From JBDTSW01 sp963758845 (GTDB taxonomy: Bacteria > Actinomycetota > Thermoleophilia > Solirubrobacterales > 70-9), in the NCBI GenBank assembly GCA_963758845.1, contig CAVWWX010000002.1:1116001-1180000 (forward strand): a stretch of DNA of 64,000 nucleotides, read 5' to 3'. Of this stretch, positions 56,153 to 64,000 are shown piece by piece. Both the position numbers and the translations under genes were made by a program. How positions within the stretch are numbered: position 1 is the stretch's first letter; every line of letters starts with the position of its first letter. The notes beneath the pieces are model-generated. The model searched no databases. It worked only from the letters and a program-made list of their open reading frames with translations, and was not told where the DNA came from.

Positions 56153-58660
56153 TTACTCGCCGCGGTGGGCCTCGGAGGCCGGCTTGTTCTTGGCTGGAGT
56201 CGCGGCGTCTGAGACCCCGGTCGGGACCTCGGGGTTGTCGATCTCGCTGATCCGCGAGATCAGCCGCTTCCACTGCTTGGGCTTCAGGATCTCGGCGTCC
56301 GTGACCAGGTCCTTGTCGCCGATCTCGGCGCCAATCGACGAGTAGCCGACGTGGATGTGGTCGGCGTGGTCGCTAAGCGAGAACGAGGGCCCCCCGAGGT
56401 CCATGAGCGAGATCAGCTCGTCGGGCGTCATCGAGCCCTGGAGGTTGAGGATCTCCTGGAGGACGGTCTCGGTGATCGAGCCCGGGCCCTGGTTTCCGAG
56501 GATCGGGAGCCCGTTGACGGTCGCGATGTCGACGGCGCCGCCGTGAGAGTGGTTGGAGACGTTGCCGGACGCCGTCATGACGCCGTGCCCGCACTTCAGC
56601 GAGGTGACGCCCAGGCGGAAGCCTGAGGTGGAGAGGTAGGAAAGCAGCGCCAGGATGCGGCGGTCGATCTGGCCGGTCTGGATGTCCTGGCGGCCGCACT
56701 CGTAGATCTCGATCCTCGGGTCTCCGAGCGTCCGGCGCACGAGCTGCTCCTTCGACATCAGGAGCACTTGGCCGGCGCTGGCGTTCGAGTCCTTGAACGG
56801 ATCCTGGCCGGAGGCCCGGTACAGCGCCGTCGCCTCGAGGAGCTTCCAGCCGTCCAGGATCGGCTTGGGGTCGATCGTCGGGGCGCCGCGACCCGCGGGG
56901 CGGATCGAGAAGTTGACGTGGGGGGCCAGGTTCCCGGTCTCGCCGATCCGGCCAAGGACCGTGCCGGCCACGACCTTCGAGCCCTCCTCGAGCCGGCCCA
57001 GCGTCATCTGCTTGCGGTCGAAGCGAAGGATGCTGCCGCGGTCGAGGCGGTCGTAGACGGCGAGGGCGTCGGCCCGGACGACGTCCAGCCGGCCGGCCTG
57101 GTCGGCGGGCTTCATCTCGCCCTGGCGCTCCGGGAACGCGTAGACGCGCTCGCGGGCGTCCTCGGTGTTCTCGGGCTCGGGAGCCTGCTCGGCCTCGGGT
57201 TCGGAGGCGTCGGCCTGCTTGCCCTTGGCGCTCGCGCCCGCGTCGTCCTTGTTCGCGCCGTCCTTCTCTGCGTCGCCGTCCTTGTTCGCGTCCTGCTCCT
57301 CTTCCTTCAGGTTCGAGGCCGGCTCGTCGGGAGCCTCGGAGTGGGCCGGGGCCTGCTCCTCACCCTTCTTCGGCTTCTTCGGGACCGGGTAGGACTCGGC
57401 GATGCCGCCGAGCTCGGCGTAGGTGAAGCGGTTGCCGTAGCTGTCGCGGAGGATCACGTAGTTCCCGAGGTCCTTGGAGCGGCCCAGCTCCTCGACGACC
57501 CCGTCGTTCACGGCGATGACCGGCGCCCCGTCGCGGGAGTAGATGTTGATCCCTCGAGCTGTAGGTGAGGTTGGGATCGCGGGGTCGCCGGCCTGCTCCT
57601 CGCCGGTGGCCTCGCGCTCGGCGATGTCGTCGGCGTACCGCGCGTCGGCGGCGACCGGGAAGCGGGCGCCCTCGGCCAGGCCGGTCAGGGAGCTGATGAG
57701 GTCGTCCGGGAGCTTGCCGTACTGGTTCGCGTAAAGCAGGACCTCGTCGACGTACCAGTCGGCGTGGTTGTAGGCGAAGATCGCGGTCCGCAGGTCCTCG
57801 GAGCCGCCGGCGGCATCCAGGTAGCGCGCCGCGGCGCAGATCGCGTCGACCGGGTTGTAGGGGTCCTTGCGGCCGTCGTTGTTGGCGTCGACTCCATACA
57901 TGTCCCAGGTGGAGGGAATGAACTGCATCCATCCCTGGGCGCCCGCGGTCGAGACGTTGAGGTTGGTCCCGAACGCGGTCTCGATCCGGTTGATCGAGGC
58001 CAGCACCTGCCAGGGAATGTTGTATTGGGTCCCGCAGGCCTGGTAGATGGGGAGCAGGAAGGGCGGAATCGAGAACTGGTCGATCATGAAGTTGGGGACG
58101 CCCACCGGCGAGGAGCCGAAGTCGGCGACGCTGAGACCCGGGTTGGTGAGGGTCGGGGTCCCGTTCGAGTTGCGCAGCGGTGCCGGGCCCTGGGTTATCT
58201 CGCTGCCGCTGCGGGGCTTATCGCCGTCGTGGGCGCGGTCGTCGCCCCGGCCGCCGTTGCGGCCACCGCTGCCACGACCGTCGTCGCTGCCGCCGCCGGA
58301 GTCGCCCGAGCCACCGCCGGGGGTGCCAGGGCCATCGTCGTCGGTGCCGTCGTCGGTCGGAGGGGTCACCGGCGTCGTCGGCACGACGCCGCCGTCATCG
58401 CCACCGGGGAGCGGGATCGACCCGCCGCCGGGAAGGTTGACGCCACCGCCACCGTTGCTGCCGCCGGGAAGGTCAACGCCGCCGCCGCCGGGAAGGTCGA
58501 CGCCGCCGCCGCCACCGCCGCCGGGAAGGTCAACGCCGCCGCCGCCGGGAAGGTCGATCCCGTCGTCGTCGAGCAGGCCGGCGTTGGCGCTGATCGCGCC
58601 GAGCGTCGTGACGATCCCGACGACCGCCAGCGCCACTACGAACTTCACCGTCCTTGGCAA
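56153..58660 (-). CDS. Three-module murein hydrolase: lytic transglycosylase, degenerate M23, M15-like
   Basis: 835 residues, start TTG at 58660 or GTG at 58648. Signal peptide to about 27, then LPGGGG-type repeats (36-88) and an acidic linker. Residues 195-310 are an SLT/MltB-like transglycosylase with catalytic Glu227 (INRIETAFG) and GWMQFIPSTW. Residues 368-425 and 558-590 are two halves of an M23/LytM fold, split by an acidic 100-residue insert and lacking the zinc ligands (PHVNFSI instead of PHLHF; no HxxxD). Residues 690-775 form an M15/VanY-like domain with intact ligands: SNHSHGGAVD (His706, Asp711) and DHIH (His768/770). It probably cuts both glycan and peptide in the wall. Confidence 0.85.
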   Translation of the reverse strand: MPRTVKFVVALAVVGIVTTLGAISANAGLLDDDGIDLPGGGGVDLPGGGGGGGVDLPGGGGVDLPGGSNGGGGVNLPGGGSIPLPGGDDGGVVPTTPVTPPTDDGTDDDGPGTPGGGSGDSGGGSDDGRGSGGRNGGRGDDRAHDGDKPRSGSEITQGPAPLRNSNGTPTLTNPGLSVADFGSSPVGVPNFMIDQFSIPPFLLPIYQACGTQYNIPWQVLASINRIETAFGTNLNVSTAGAQGWMQFIPSTWDMYGVDANNDGRKDPYNPVDAICAAARYLDAAGGSEDLRTAIFAYNHADWYVDEVLLYANQYGKLPDDLISSLTGLAEGARFPVAADARYADDIAEREATGEEQAGDPAIPTSPTARGINIYSRDGAPVIAVNDGVVEELGRSKDLGNYVILRDSYGNRFTYAELGGIAESYPVPKKPKKGEEQAPAHSEAPDEPASNLKEEEQDANKDGDAEKDGANKDDAGASAKGKQADASEPEAEQAPEPENTEDARERVYAFPERQGEMKPADQAGRLDVVRADALAVYDRLDRGSILRFDRKQMTLGRLEEGSKVVAGTVLGRIGETGNLAPHVNFSIRPAGRGAPTIDPKPILDGWKLLEATALYRASGQDPFKDSNASAGQVLLMSKEQLVRRTLGDPRIEIYECGRQDIQTGQIDRRILALLSYLSTSGFRLGVTSLKCGHGVMTASGNVSNHSHGGAVDIATVNGLPILGNQGPGSITETVLQEILNLQGSMTPDELISLMDLGGPSFSLSDHADHIHVGYSSIGAEIGDKDLVTDAEILKPKQWKRLISRISEIDNPEVPTGVSDAATPAKNKPASEAHRGE
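58430..58575 (-). repeat. Tandem coding repeat (LPGGGG)
   Basis: A degenerate 15-24 bp repeat encodes V-D-L-P-G-G-G-G units in the murein hydrolase. Copy number is likely to vary by slippage. Confidence 0.7.
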
Positions 58661-58794
58661 GGAGCCCCTCTCCGTCTCTCGATCCCGTGTGTTACGCGTT
58701 CAAGCTTCCCCGTGCCGGTGGCCCATTCCACCGGACAGAGGAAAACCTACCCCTCTTTGGGGGGAAACAACCCCAGTTCCCTGGAGGGGTGGAG

Positions 58795-59169
58795 CTAGGT
58801 GTCCGCGGCAACGGCGAGGCCGACCCCGGCCAGCGCAGCGCCGCCCGCCAGGGCAACGGTCGCGGGCGCGGACCCCCGAGGCAGGTGCCGGGCCTCGCGG
58901 AGCGTGGCAGCGATGTCGGCGCAGTCACCCACCACGCAAGCCGCCAACCAAGGGCGGACGGGCGAGCCGCTTGCGGCGGCGGCGACGACGCCTGCCGAAA
59001 CGATTCCGTCGCGCAGCGCGAGCCCGCGGATGCCGACTCGGCCGCCGGGCACCTGGGCCGCCCCGCCCATCCACCGCCGCGTCGTCGAGCGCGGCGCCGC
59101 CGCGAGGGCGAGCGCGAACGCGACGCGCCCGACCCCGAAGCCAATCGCGAGTTTCCTCGTGGTGGACAC
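58795..59169 (-). CDS. Small membrane protein
   Basis: 124 residues with three to four hydrophobic stretches (VGRVAFALALAAAP, GIVSAGVVAAAASG, AACVVGDCADIAATL, VALAGGAALAGVGLAVAA) and R-R-rich loops. It starts nine bases after the deacetylase-family gene, so it is in the same operon. No family recognised. Confidence 0.65.
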   Translation of the reverse strand: MSTTRKLAIGFGVGRVAFALALAAAPRSTTRRWMGGAAQVPGGRVGIRGLALRDGIVSAGVVAAAASGSPVRPWLAACVVGDCADIAATLREARHLPRGSAPATVALAGGAALAGVGLAVAADT

Positions 59170-59178
59170 GCGGGGCAG

Positions 59179-60267
59179 CTACCCGGTGGCGCCGGCCCCA
59201 CGCGCCGACTCGAAGCCGGCGAGCGCGGCGAGCACCAGCTCGCCGATCGCCTCGAGGTCGTAGCCGCCTTCCTGGACGAGCACCGTCGGCAGGCCCACCG
59301 CGCCCAGCGCTGCGCCCGCCGAGCGGTAGCCGGCCTGGGTCACCTCGAGCGGGCTCTCCGGGTCGCCGCCCGCGGCATCGACGCCAAGCGCCACGACGAG
59401 GGCCGAGGCCTCGCCTTCGGCGGCCCACTCGGCGAGCGTCGCGACCGCGTCCAGCCAGCCCTCGTCGTCGGTCCCTGGCGCCAGCGGCAGGTTGCGGTTC
59501 GCGCCGGCCCCCTCGCCGCTGCCGCGTTCGGCCGCGAACCCCAGGTGGTGGGGGAACCAGCCGGCGCCGGGGTCGACGTGGACGGACCCCGTGAGCACCC
59601 GCGGATCGGCGTAGAAGATGGACTGCGTGCCGTTGCCGTGATGGGCATCGATGTCGATCACGGCCACGGGCCCGCCGGTCGCCTCGCGCAGGCGCTCGGC
59701 TGCGACCGCGGTGTTGTTGAGGTAGCACGAGCCGCCGAAGGCCGTCCGGCTGACGTGGTGGCCCGGCGGGCGGCAGCAAGCGTAGGCGCTACCCTCACCC
59801 TCAAGTACAAGCTGAGTCGCCGTGAGCGCAACGTCGGTCGCCGCCCGCGCCGCCTCCCAGGTGCCCGGCCCGATCAACGTCATCGTGTCGTAGGCGAACC
59901 GACCCGCGCGAGCGGCCGGCGAGGCCGGGTCGGCCGCGCCGACGTCGCCGACCAGGCCGGCGGTGGGGAAGAGGTACGGGACGACCCGGTCCTGGCCGGG
60001 GTCGCGGTCGAGCCCGGCCCCAGCCCACTCGCCCCACGCCGAGGCCAGGTAGGCGAGCAGCTCGGGCGAGTGGACCGCCGCAAGGGCCTCATCGCCATGG
60101 CGGCGCGCCGCGACGATCGGAGCCCCGGCGGCCTCGAGCGCCTGGCGGATCCGCTCGGCGCGCTCGGGCACCTCGGTGCCGGGGGTCCGCACCCCCACGT
60201 AGACCTCGCCGCCGGGCTCGTGCCGGCGATGCTCGTCCGACCAGACGGCTGGGATCGCAAGCGCCAC
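59179..60267 (-). CDS. Histone deacetylase superfamily (acetylpolyamine-deacetylase-like)
   Basis: 362 residues. RPPGHHVSRTAFGGSCYLNNTAVAAERL (His pair), VAVIDIDAHHGNGTQSIFYADPRVLTGSVH (zinc ligands Asp and His) and EGGYDLEAIG. The full catalytic set of class II-like bacterial deacetylases is present. Likely substrates are acetylpolyamines or other acetylated small molecules; this may connect with polyamine uptake (pot operon) and amine oxidase in this window. Confidence 0.88.
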   Translation of the reverse strand: MALAIPAVWSDEHRRHEPGGEVYVGVRTPGTEVPERAERIRQALEAAGAPIVAARRHGDEALAAVHSPELLAYLASAWGEWAGAGLDRDPGQDRVVPYLFPTAGLVGDVGAADPASPAARAGRFAYDTMTLIGPGTWEAARAATDVALTATQLVLEGEGSAYACCRPPGHHVSRTAFGGSCYLNNTAVAAERLREATGGPVAVIDIDAHHGNGTQSIFYADPRVLTGSVHVDPGAGWFPHHLGFAAERGSGEGAGANRNLPLAPGTDDEGWLDAVATLAEWAAEGEASALVVALGVDAAGGDPESPLEVTQAGYRSAGAALGAVGLPTVLVQEGGYDLEAIGELVLAALAGFESARGAGATG

Positions 60268-60385
60268 CGCCGGCGGTGATACCAGAGTGCCGCAGGACGG
60301 GACGGCGCACCGGGCCGAGGTTTGTTGTCCATCGCGGGGATTGACGCGCCGCCGGGTCCCGCCGTAGGTTCCCTAACGACCGTTC

Positions 60386-61435
60386 ATGAAGGATGCGAAC
60401 GCGGCGGAGATCAGCCAGCGCCTGGGGGCCGACCGGGTCCTCGAGCCGCGCGGGGCGCTGCCCCAGCCGGCCGAGCGCCTGGACGCTACGGGCCCGGTGC
60501 GCGCCTTCGAGCTCGAGGTGGCCGTGGAACGCCTGTGCCTGGACTCCACCTCGCACCGGCGCCTCCGCGAGGACGCCGGCGGCGACCCGGACCGGATGGC
60601 AGCCCGGATCGAGGAGATCGTCGCGGCACGGGGGAAGATGCACAACCCGGACACGGACTCCGGCGGGATCCTGACCGGCACCGTGGCCGCGGTCGGCGAG
60701 CGCTACGGCGATCCGCCGACGGTGGGGGAGCCGGTCGTCTCGCTCGGCTCGCTCACGCTCACCCCGCTGCGCATCGACGACGTCACCGGCCTCGACCCGG
60801 ACTCCCCGCAGGTGGAGATCGCCGGCACCGCCTACCTCTGCGATCGCGCCGGTTGGGCACCCGTGCCGACCGACATGCCGCTGGCGACGGCGGTCGAGGT
60901 CTACGACGTCTGCTCCGCCGCCAACCAGACGAGGGACCTGGCGCCGGCCGCCGGTGGGACGGTCCTGGTTCTGGGGGCGGGACACGCGGGGAAGCTGGCG
61001 CTGGCCGCGGCGAGGGATGGAATGGGCCGCGGCACGCTCGTCGCCGTCGACCACGACCGCGACGCCGTCGAGCGGGTCCGGGAGCTGGGCCTCTGCGACA
61101 TCGCCGTCGCGGCCGACCTGCGCGACCCCCTGGCGGCGATCGAGGCGCTCGGGGCGGCCGGCGCGCCCCCCGCGGACCTCACCGTCGTCGTGGTCAACGC
61201 GAGCGGGTGTGAGGCAGCCTCGATCCTCCTCACCGCGGACGTGGGCACGATCCTCTTCTTCTCGATGGCGACCAGGTTCTCGACCGCGGCGCTCGCCGCG
61301 GACGGGATCGGGTCGAGCGCCCGCATGCTCGTCGGCAGCGGCTACACCGACGATCGCGGCGCCTACGCCCTGGATCTCGTGCGCCGCTCCGAGGCGCTGC
61401 GCCATGCCTTCGGCCTGGTTGGGGAGCCGGCGTGA
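60386..61435 (+). CDS. kdd: L-erythro-3,5-diaminohexanoate dehydrogenase
   Basis: 349 residues. Zinc-free MDR-like enzyme of the lysine fermentation pathway: HRRLREDAGGDPDRMAARIEEIVAARGKMHNPDTDSGGILTGTV, LATAVEVYDVCSAANQTRDLAP and the NAD motif TVLVLGAGHAGKLALAAARD. It makes 3-keto-5-aminohexanoate from 3,5-diaminohexanoate. Followed with a four-base overlap by a hotdog thioesterase and then kce. The 2,3-aminomutase and 5,6-aminomutase genes are not in the window. Confidence 0.9.
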   Translation: MKDANAAEISQRLGADRVLEPRGALPQPAERLDATGPVRAFELEVAVERLCLDSTSHRRLREDAGGDPDRMAARIEEIVAARGKMHNPDTDSGGILTGTVAAVGERYGDPPTVGEPVVSLGSLTLTPLRIDDVTGLDPDSPQVEIAGTAYLCDRAGWAPVPTDMPLATAVEVYDVCSAANQTRDLAPAAGGTVLVLGAGHAGKLALAAARDGMGRGTLVAVDHDRDAVERVRELGLCDIAVAADLRDPLAAIEALGAAGAPPADLTVVVVNASGCEAASILLTADVGTILFFSMATRFSTAALAADGIGSSARMLVGSGYTDDRGAYALDLVRRSEALRHAFGLVGEPA

Positions 61436-61819
61436 CGGCGACCGAGGTGCAGACCCGCTGGGGTGACATGGACATGCTGGGTCACGTCGGCCATACCGCC
61501 GTCCTGGTTCTGCTGGAGGAGGGGCGGGACGCCTTCCTCGGCCGGCACGGGATCCGGCCGCGACCAGTACGTGGTGGGCCGCTGCCAGGTCAGCTTCAAC
61601 CGCGAAATCGACCCGTCGCAGAAGACGGTGACGGTCGAGTGCGGCGTGCGCGAGCTCGGGAACTCCAGCGTCACGACCAGCGAGCGCATCCTGGGCGCCG
61701 ACGGCGACGTCGCCGTCGAGGCCGAGTTCGGCCTGGTGCTGTGGGACGCCGAGGCGAGGGGCTCACGCCCGATCAGCGATACGGAGAGGGCCGCCCTGTC
61801 GGCCGGACCGGAGGCTTGA
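61432..61819 (+). CDS. Hotdog-fold thioesterase, one frameshift
   Basis: Begins TATEVQTRWGDMDMLGHVGHTAVLVLLEEGRDAFLGRHGIR, the 4-hydroxybenzoyl-CoA-thioesterase-type start. At about 61556-61563 one extra C (CGGCCGCGAC) shifts the frame. RDQYVVGRCQVSFNREIDPSQKTVTVECGVRELGNSSVTTSERIL and the normal end follow in the second frame to 61819. In the 3,5-diaminohexanoate pathway such proteins act on 3-aminobutyryl- or acyl-CoA; the exact role is unknown. Likely a sequence error rather than a pseudogene. Confidence 0.7.
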
Positions 61820-61821
61820 CC

Positions 61822-62651
61822 GTGGCGTGGAACAGCGATCCCGTTGTCCTGACCGTCGCCATCACCGGGGCCGACGTCTTCCGGGATAACAACCCGAACA
61901 TCCCGTACACGACTCACGAGATCTCCGACTCGGCGATCGAGGCCGCCGAGGCGGGCGCCACCGTCGCCCATCTGCACGTCCGCGAGGACGACGGGACTCC
62001 AAGCGGGCGCCCCGAGCTCTTCGTGGAGGTGATCGACCGGATCCGGGCCTCCTCGGAGGTGCTGACGATGGTCTCAACCGGCGGCGCGAACGACATGACG
62101 ATCGAGGAGCGGACCACGGGCCTCGAGGCGAAGCCGGACATCTCGGGGGTCGAGTCGGGCTCGATGAACTTCGGCGACGAGACGTTCATCACGCCGCCGC
62201 CGGCCGGGCGCGGGATCGTCAAGCGGGCTCTCGACGCCGGGATCGCGCTGGAGGTCGAGGCGTTCGACGTCGGCCACGTGGTCAGCGCCGTTCGCTGGAT
62301 CGAGGAGGGCCTTCTGCCCGACGCCGATGCGGATCAATCTGGTGTTCGGCGTCCCGGGCGGAATCGACGCGTCGCCCGAGGCGCTGGCCGCGATGGTCCG
62401 GCCGCTGCCGCCGGGCACGTTCTGGACCGTGACCTGCATCGGCCGCCATCATCAGCGCCTGCTGGGGCTGGCCCTGCTGATGGGGGCCCCCGGTATCCGC
62501 ACCGGGCTCGAGGACGTCTCCTACATCTGCAAGGGCGTGCTGGCGCCCTCGAACGCGGCGCTCGTGGAGATGGCGCGTCGGCCTGGCCGGGACGCTCGGC
62601 CGCGAGGTCGCCACCCAGGAGCAGGCGAAGGAGCTCTTGCACCTTGGCTGA
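61822..62651 (+). CDS. kce: 3-keto-5-aminohexanoate cleavage enzyme (BKACE), two frameshifts
   Basis: From GTG 61822: VVLTVAITGADVFRDNNPNIPYTTHEISDSAIEAAEAGATVAHLHVREDDGTPSG shows the BKACE zinc-site HLHVR, and VSTGGANDMTIEERTTGLEAKPDISGVESGSMNFGDE follows. At about 62322 the frame shifts to MRINLVFGVPGGIDASPEALAAMVRPLPPGTFWTVTCIGRHH, and near 62575 again to GLAGTLGREVATQEQAKELLHLG and TGA. About 277 residues if repaired. It condenses 3-keto-5-aminohexanoate with acetyl-CoA to give acetoacetate and 3-aminobutyryl-CoA. Confidence 0.75.
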
Positions 62652-63323
62652 GCGTCGCCGAACGCGACAAGGCGGGCGCGACGCGGCGCGACGGCCGCTC
62701 GTCGAGCCGGCGCGGGCCCGGAGACGCGGGACGCGATCCACGCCGCCGCGCTTGAGCTGTTCGCCAAGCGCGGGTACCACGCGACCTCGATGCGGGCGAT
62801 CGCGACGCCGCGCAGGTCCAGCCGGCGGCGATCTACCACTGGTACCCCAGCAAGGAGGCGATCCTGGTCCAGCTCCAGGACGACTTCATGGACGAGCTCA
62901 CCGAGCGGCTGCTCGAGGCCGATGGCCCGGCACGAGCGCCCGGCGCTGCGACTGGCGGCGGCCGTCCGCGAGCACGTGGTCTTCCACGGGATCCACAGCC
63001 GCGCGGCGTTCGTCACCGACAGCGAGATCCGCGCGCTGCGCCCCGCGCCGCGGCGGGCCCTGATCGCCCAGCGCGACGTCTATCAGGAGCGCTTCGGCGA
63101 GCTGATCCGGGCCGGGATCGCGCGACGGGTCGCTGCCGCGCCACCCACCCGGACGTGGCGACCTACGCGATCCTGCTCCAGTGCACCGGTGCGGCGCTGT
63201 GGTTCGATCCCGCCGGCCCGCTGACCGTGGAAGAGGTCGCCGACGCCTACGTCGAGCTGGTGCTTGGCTCGCTCCAGGCCGCGCCCGAGCTGATCGCCGA
63301 GGCCGTGGAGGCGACGCCGATGA
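62652..63323 (+). CDS. TetR-family regulator, multiply frameshifted
   Basis: Segments in three frames together give a TetR protein: RDAIHAAALELFAKRGYHATSMRAIAT, AAIYHWYPSKEAILVQLQDDFMDELTERLLEA, then ARHERPALRLAAAVREHVVFHGIHSRAAFVTDSEIRALRPAPRRALIAQRDVYQERFGELIRAGIA and HPDVATYAILLQCTGAALWFDPAGPLTVEEVADAYVELVLGSL. Start uncertain; the stop probably overlaps the next ATG (ATGA at 63320). Likely controls the lysine genes around it. The many indels point to low sequence quality. Confidence 0.6.
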
Positions 63324-64000
63324 GGGTCAAGCCCCCGGCCCTTCCCGAGAAGGCAACGATCGCGGTCGTCGCACCGTCGAGCCCGCCGCAGACCCGCTCG
63401 GAGACCGAGCAGGCCACCGCCTACTTCGAGGCGCGAGGCCACAGCGTCGTCTTCGGGCCCCAACCACCGCAAGGTCCACGGCTACCTGGCGGGGACCGAC
63501 GCCGAGCGGGCCGAGGACCTCCAGTGGGCGCTGTCGGAGCCGGGCATCGACATGGTCCACACGCTCTGCGGCGGCTACGGCGTCGCCCGCCTTCACGATC
63601 TGGTCGACTGGGACGCGGTCGGCGATCCGCGGATCGTCTGCGGCTTCAGCGACATCACCGCGCTCCACCTGGCTCTCGCCAAGCACGCGGGCTGGGTCAG
63701 CTTCTACGGGCCGAACTTCCTGCGTTTCACGCGCACGCAAGGACGAGCTCACCAAGGAGCACCGAGGACTGGTTTCACCGGGCGTTCCAGCCGGAGCCCC
63801 TGGGTCGCGTCTTCGAGGACCCCGACGACCCGTACGTGCTCACCGTCGGCGAGGGGTGGGCGAGGGTCCGCTGGTCGGCGGCTGCCTGACGCTCCTGTGC
63901 TCGAGCATCGGCACGCCGTACGAGGTGCGAGACGGACGGCTGCGTCCTGATGGTCGAGGACCTGTTCACCGAGACCTACCTGGTCGACACCGCGATCAAC
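63320..64000 (+). CDS. LD-carboxypeptidase (peptidase S66), partial and frameshifted
   Basis: MRVKPPALPEKATIAVVAPSSPPQTRSETEQATAYFEARGHSVVFGP opens the S66 fold. After a shift near 63465: KVHGYLAGTDAERAEDLQWALSEPGIDMVHTLCGGYGVARLHDLVDWD and GFSDITALHLALAKHAGWVSFYGPNFLRFTR (the serine nucleophile region). More shifts follow near 63735 and 63870, and the gene runs off the window. It may cleave tetrapeptide stems or act like MccF-type immunity proteins. Confidence 0.65.

Noticed and set aside
58430..58575. CRISPR-like or regulatory tandem repeat
   Set aside because: The repeats are in frame, of variable length and encode LPGGGG units of a secreted protein.
58661..58794. c-di-AMP (ydaO-type) riboswitch in the leader of the murein hydrolase gene
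   Set aside because: Such switches often precede wall-lytic genes, and hairpins are present (for example CCGGTGG/CCACCGG), but the GGGTGAATC and GACAGCTAACC core motifs are missing. A covariance search (RF00379) would settle it.
58047..60279. Long Arg/Pro-rich plus-strand frames opposite the murein hydrolase and deacetylase genes
   Set aside because: Antisense to strong genes; composition reflects the LPGGGG repeat and high GC only.

Overview
The window is high-GC DNA from an actinobacterium, most likely a soil member of the Thermoleophilia (Solirubrobacterales-like). There is no rRNA gene to prove this. The evidence is the GC-rich codon use, an array of short NTF2/SnoaL-like proteins that start MSQENVE and end EALEAAGL(S/R)E, and the general gene content. 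I found no convincing tRNA gene, CRISPR array, insertion sequence or phage integrase.

Layout. 1-3.4 kb: five tandem SnoaL-like genes and a DsrE-like gene. 3.4-8.5 kb: a minus-strand TetR plus polyamine-type ABC operon (TetR, binding protein, two permeases, ATPase). 8.6-11.2 kb: a decayed patch with a frame-broken SRPBCC gene, a frame-broken CHRD gene, a 57-residue membrane protein, a beheaded P-loop kinase and another SnoaL gene. 11.2-14.1 kb: an H1-like protein, an ECF sigma factor with its putative anti-sigma factor, and an RTX-like secreted protein. 14.4-18.7 kb: a selenium-binding-type methanethiol oxidase, a UGT-type glycosyltransferase, one intact SnoaL gene and two broken ones. 18.7-30.5 kb: MFS and MMPL exporters, secreted proteins including an Hcp-like one, SnoaL, SRPBCC, cupin, methyltransferase and VOC genes. 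30.5-32.5 kb: PAP2 phosphatase and diacylglycerol-kinase-like genes. 32.5-38.8 kb: a saccharopine-dehydrogenase-like enzyme facing an FAD oxidase / ALDH7-type aldehyde dehydrogenase / 2-oxoacid dehydrogenase E1 operon, which reads as aminoadipate-route lysine catabolism. 39.3-42.3 kb: a SpoIIE phosphatase / STAS / RsbW partner-switching module. 42.4-60.3 kb: mostly housekeeping and metabolic genes (TypA, DrrAB-like exporter, amine oxidase, carboxyethylornithine-synthase-like enzyme, a divergent MarR/cupin pair with two operators, a three-module murein hydrolase, a histone-deacetylase-family enzyme). 60.4-64 kb: the 3,5-diaminohexanoate lysine pathway (kdd, thioesterase, kce), a TetR gene and an LD-carboxypeptidase, all broken by single-base frameshifts towards the window end.

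The most unusual feature is a modular intergenic repeat system spread over about 0.3-39 kb. A stop-codon-anchored hairpin (A: CGCTTWGGACGAGAAGCG), a related hairpin (C: CGCTTTGCATGGAAAGCG), a 45-bp structured element (B) and a near-leaderless promoter (GATACT-N9-ATG) link a conserved SnoaL 3' tail block to a conserved SnoaL 5' head block. These blocks also occur detached from SnoaL genes. One tail is fused in frame to an unrelated membrane protein, another supplies the stop codon of an SRPBCC protein in a different frame, and the hairpins bracket unrelated or truncated genes. It looks like a gene-shuffling, cassette-like system built on hairpin repeats; the mechanism is inference.
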